Below, in pieces: positions 6,367 through 7,995 of a stretch of 7,995 nt of DNA. The translations under genes and the position numbers were made by a program. Under the pieces are notes generated by a model. It saw nothing but the letters and a program-made list of their open reading frames with translations. It ran no database searches and was not told where the DNA came from. Position 1 is the first letter of the stretch; each line of letters begins with the position of its first letter. The stretch is taken from the NCBI GenBank assembly GCA_028697935.1, contig JAQVEM010000061.1, positions 1 through 7,995 on the forward strand. Direction: 5' to 3'. Origin of the DNA: Actinomycetota bacterium (lineage in GTDB: Bacteria > Actinomycetota > Humimicrobiia > Humimicrobiales > Humimicrobiaceae).

Positions 6367-6923
6367 TATTTACCGCTGTCATTGTTATAACATTCAATCT
6401 TTTCTTTAAACTTTATATTATTTGCATGGCAAACAGATATGGCTAACGCATCCCAGGCATCATCTTTTTTAGAAAGAAAATCTTCTTTAATTCCCAGAAT
6501 GATTTTTAACATAAGTTTAATCTGATTCTTTGTTGCTCTTCCATAACCCGTAATGGCCTGTTTTACTTCAAGAGGTGTATATTCATATATCTTAATATTA
6601 TTAGCACTCCCTGCAAGAATAGATACTCCTCTTGCCTGCCCGACCTCCAGTGCAGTTTTTGCATTGATATTAAAAAAGATCTCCTCGATAACCATACAGT
6701 CAGGATAGTATTCTTTTATTAAATTATCTATTTTTAAATAAATTTCTTTTAATCTCTCAGACAAAGGTTTACCCCTTTTTGTAATAATGCAATCCAGATA
6801 CATAGATTGATATTTCCCATTACTTACATCAAGTATACTTACACCTGTTGTTTCCAGCCCGGGGTCTATTCCGAGTATTCTGATTTTACTATTCACCATT
6901 TTGTATTTATGTTTCGCCTGCAT
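6366..6923 (-). CDS. ruvC: Holliday-junction resolvase RuvC
   Basis: RuvC is the dimeric RNase H-fold endonuclease that cuts Holliday junctions processed by RuvAB. The four catalytic acids are all visible: Asp20 in ILGIDPG, Glu80 in VIEEIFF, and Asp155 and Asp158 in DDAWDAL. The family block KTALEVGQARGV (89-100) and YTPLEVKQAITGYGRATKNQI (115-135) are also present. Start is ambiguous. ATG at 6923-6921 gives 185 residues and overlaps yebC by 17 bp, with a weak GAG 7 nt upstream. ATG at 6899-6897 gives 177 residues and begins closer to where RuvC proteins usually start (just before RILGIDPG), but has no Shine-Dalgarno at proper distance. Either way ruvC is tightly coupled to yebC and ruvA. Confidence 0.97.
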   Translation of the reverse strand: MQAKHKYKMVNSKIRILGIDPGLETTGVSILDVSNGKYQSMYLDCIITKRGKPLSERLKEIYLKIDNLIKEYYPDCMVIEEIFFNINAKTALEVGQARGVSILAGSANNIKIYEYTPLEVKQAITGYGRATKNQIKLMLKIILGIKEDFLSKKDDAWDALAISVCHANNIKFKEKIECYNNDSGK

Positions 6924-7662
6924 TTAATAACTCATCCGTTATTTCCAGATTTGTATTTACATTCTGGACATCGTCATGCTCATCCAGAACATCAATCAGC
7001 CTCAATGCTTTTATGCCTTCGTCTTTAGATAATTTTATAGTTGTTTTTGGTACAAAAACTATTTCACTTGATTTTATTTTTATATTATTCTTAACAAGAG
7101 TTTCTCTGACTTTTGTAAAATCTGCAGGAGAAGTTTTTATTTCATATTCCTCATCATCTTCATCAATATCTTCAGCACCGGCATCAATCATGTTTAGCAT
7201 AAATTCTTCTTCATTTTTTACGTCTTCCTTTCCAACTATTATTACACCCTTCCTTTCAAACTGCCAGCTTACGCTCCCACTTTCGCCAAGAGTCCCATTA
7301 TACCTGCTCAGTATATTTCTAATGTCAGAAGCTGTTCTGTTTCGATTCTCTGTCATTATCTCGATTATTAGAGCTATACCACCGGGTCCATATCCTTCAT
7401 ATATTATGCTCTCGTAATTTTCACCCTCTATTTCACCCGTTCCTCTCTTAATAGCCCTTTCTATATTACTCTGGGGCATATTATATTCTTTAGCTTTTGC
7501 AATAGCATTAGCAAGAGCTATATTGTCTCTGGGGTCACCACCACCACCCTCTCTTACTGCAACAATTATATTCCTGGTTAGTTTTCCAAAAATATTTCCA
7601 CGTTTTGCATCTTCTTTAGCTTTTTTATGTTTAATTGAATGCCATTTTGAATGTCCGGACAT
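6907..7662 (-). CDS. yebC: YebC/TACO1/PmpR family protein
   Basis: The 251-residue product is a full-length YebC-family protein. It has the hallmark N-terminus MSGHSKWHSIKHKKAKEDAK (1-20), EGGGGDPRDN (38-47), MPQSNIERAIKRGTG (62-76), YEGYGPGG (88-95), TENRNRTASDIR (104-115), and DVQNVNTN (231-238), close to the family's DVQNVYSN. An acidic stretch at 164-174 is typical of domain 3. Family members have been described as transcriptional regulators (for example PmpR) and, more recently, as ribosome-associated factors helping translation of proline-rich stretches, as mitochondrial TACO1 does; which applies here is unknown. The gene commonly sits just before ruvC, as here. AGAGGGG 7 nt upstream supports the ATG at 7662-7660. 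The 199-bp upstream region probably contains the promoter for the ruv cluster. Confidence 0.97.
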   Translation of the reverse strand: MSGHSKWHSIKHKKAKEDAKRGNIFGKLTRNIIVAVREGGGGDPRDNIALANAIAKAKEYNMPQSNIERAIKRGTGEIEGENYESIIYEGYGPGGIALIIEIMTENRNRTASDIRNILSRYNGTLGESGSVSWQFERKGVIIVGKEDVKNEEEFMLNMIDAGAEDIDEDDEEYEIKTSPADFTKVRETLVKNNIKIKSSEIVFVPKTTIKLSKDEGIKALRLIDVLDEHDDVQNVNTNLEITDELLNAGET

Positions 7663-7669
7663 AGTAGTT

Positions 7670-7676
7670 CCCCTCT
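7670..7676 (-). promoter_or_regulatory. Shine-Dalgarno of yebC
   Basis: AGAGGGG on the minus strand ends 7 nt before the yebC ATG. It is the strongest ribosome site of the ruv cluster, as expected for a first gene. Confidence 0.75.
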
Positions 7677-7698
7677 TTATAATTTTTAATCATATTTT

Positions 7699-7750
7699 AT
7701 CTATACCGCATTAATTTCATATCATTTAATTTAACTATATCTAACCGCAT
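7699..7750. repeat. Near-identical 12/13-bp direct repeat in the yebC leader
   Basis: ATCTATACCGCAT (7699-7711) and ATCTAACCGCAT (7739-7750) differ by one inserted T, with starts 40 bp apart. ACCGCAT is unusually GC-containing for this AT-rich spacer. The copies lie 37-88 bp upstream of the yebC ATG and downstream of the candidate -10 boxes, so they would be within the transcript leader or promoter-proximal DNA. Function is unknown. Confidence 0.5.
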
Positions 7751-7793
7751 GTTTTTTAACAGCATATTATATAATAACCTTAAATGTCCTTTA

Positions 7794-7821
7794 ATTATAT
7801 ACCCTCTGAAGTTTATCTGAA
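7794..7821 (-). promoter_or_regulatory. Candidate sigma-70-type promoter for yebC-ruvCAB
   Basis: On the minus strand TTCAGA (7821-7816, four of six bases of TTGACA) is followed by a 16-bp spacer and a perfect TATAAT (7799-7794). Transcription would begin near 7787, giving a leader of about 125 nt before yebC. A second TATAAT at 7771-7766 lacks a good -35. In such AT-rich DNA a -10 match is weak evidence, so this is a proposal only. Confidence 0.35.
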
Positions 7822-7823
7822 GT
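7805..7823. repeat. 8-bp direct repeat with 11-bp period overlapping the candidate -35
   Basis: TCTGAAGT occurs at 7805-7812 and 7816-7823, one helical turn apart. The upstream copy (in minus-strand sense) overlaps the proposed -35 box and the other lies in the spacer. Such a layout could be an operator half-site pair, or coincidence. Confidence 0.45.
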
Positions 7824-7861
7824 GAGAGAACAAGAATACTAATTTAAATCCAAATTCTTCT

Positions 7862-7995
7862 TTACCAGCCTCTATTTGAAATTACTTCACTATCTGAAAG
7901 AGTTGATACAGAAATTCCTTTCATAGGGCTACCAAGTCCTCTGGATATTTTCGCCAGTATGTCCGGGTCATTATAATGAGTAGTTGCCTCAACAA
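7862..7995 (-). CDS. pdxS: Pyridoxal 5'-phosphate synthase lyase subunit PdxS, C-terminal 43 residues
   Basis: Reading the minus strand from the window edge to the TAA at 7864-7862 gives a peptide starting VEATTHYNDPDILAKISRGL and ending NRGW. This is the characteristic C-terminus of PdxS (VEATTHYDDP..., ending in RGW). PdxS condenses ribose 5-phosphate, glyceraldehyde 3-phosphate and ammonia to PLP; the ammonia comes from its glutaminase partner PdxT. The rest of the gene lies outside the window. No pdxT follows: the next gene is yebC after a 199-bp spacer. An AAGAAT...ATTCTT imperfect palindrome just after the stop has no GC-rich stem or T run and is not a convincing terminator. Confidence 0.93.
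   Translation of the reverse strand, partial: VEATTHYNDPDILAKISRGLGSPMKGISVSTLSDSEVISNRGW

Noticed and set aside
7013..7417. Plus-strand 134-codon frame opposite yebC
   Set aside because: It is Ser/Phe/Ile-rich low-complexity translation of the strand opposite a fully conserved YebC gene, with no ribosome site or recognisable domain.
7690..7765. Possible 22-residue minus-strand peptide in the yebC leader
   Set aside because: It has no ribosome site, its content is mostly repeat-derived AT-rich codons, and there is no similarity I recognise.
7835..7861. AAGAAT...ATTCTT palindrome after pdxS as a terminator
   Set aside because: The stem is short, AT-rich and interrupted, and is not followed by a T run on the transcribed sense.

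Overview
The window is AT-rich and nearly fully coding, and every gene I can support lies on the minus strand, so transcription runs from high to low coordinates. In that order the genes are: the 3' end of pdxS, then yebC, ruvC, ruvA, ruvB, queA, a UPF0316/DUF2179 membrane protein, a large methyltransferase/ATP-grasp fusion, and the 5' part of tgt. I saw no tRNA, rRNA, CRISPR array, insertion sequence or phage gene.

Organism: bacterial. The pdxS-yebC-ruvC-ruvA-ruvB order recalls Actinomycetota-type chromosomes (which usually also have pdxT), while ruvA-ruvB-queA-tgt is typical of Bacillota and several deep-branching anaerobic lineages. With the AT-rich composition, ATA/AGA-rich codon use and some TTG starts, this suggests a low-GC member of the Terrabacteria side of the tree, possibly an uncultured anaerobe. 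That placement is inference only.

Right part (4558-7662) is a compact housekeeping cluster. YebC is a translation-associated or regulatory protein. RuvC is the Holliday-junction resolvase, RuvA the junction-binding protein and RuvB the branch-migration motor. Their genes overlap (yebC/ruvC by up to 17 bp, ruvC/ruvA by 1 bp, ruvB/queA by 11 bp), which implies one transcript with translational coupling. The exception is a 120-bp spacer between ruvA and ruvB. A candidate promoter and two sets of short direct repeats lie between pdxS and yebC.

Left part: queA and tgt encode the late and early tRNA-dependent steps of queuosine synthesis and are commonly adjacent. Here about 3 kb separates them, holding the UPF0316 membrane protein and the 658-residue fusion. 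The fusion joins a complete class I SAM-dependent methyltransferase to a D-Ala-D-Ala-ligase-like ATP-grasp domain. The ATP and metal residues are conserved, but the presumed substrate pocket differs from true Ddl. It is the most interesting object in the window and suggests synthesis of an unidentified small peptide-like or amidated, methylated metabolite.

No gene-free stretch exceeds 300 bp. The longest are 2682-2935 and 7663-7861, and both are described below.
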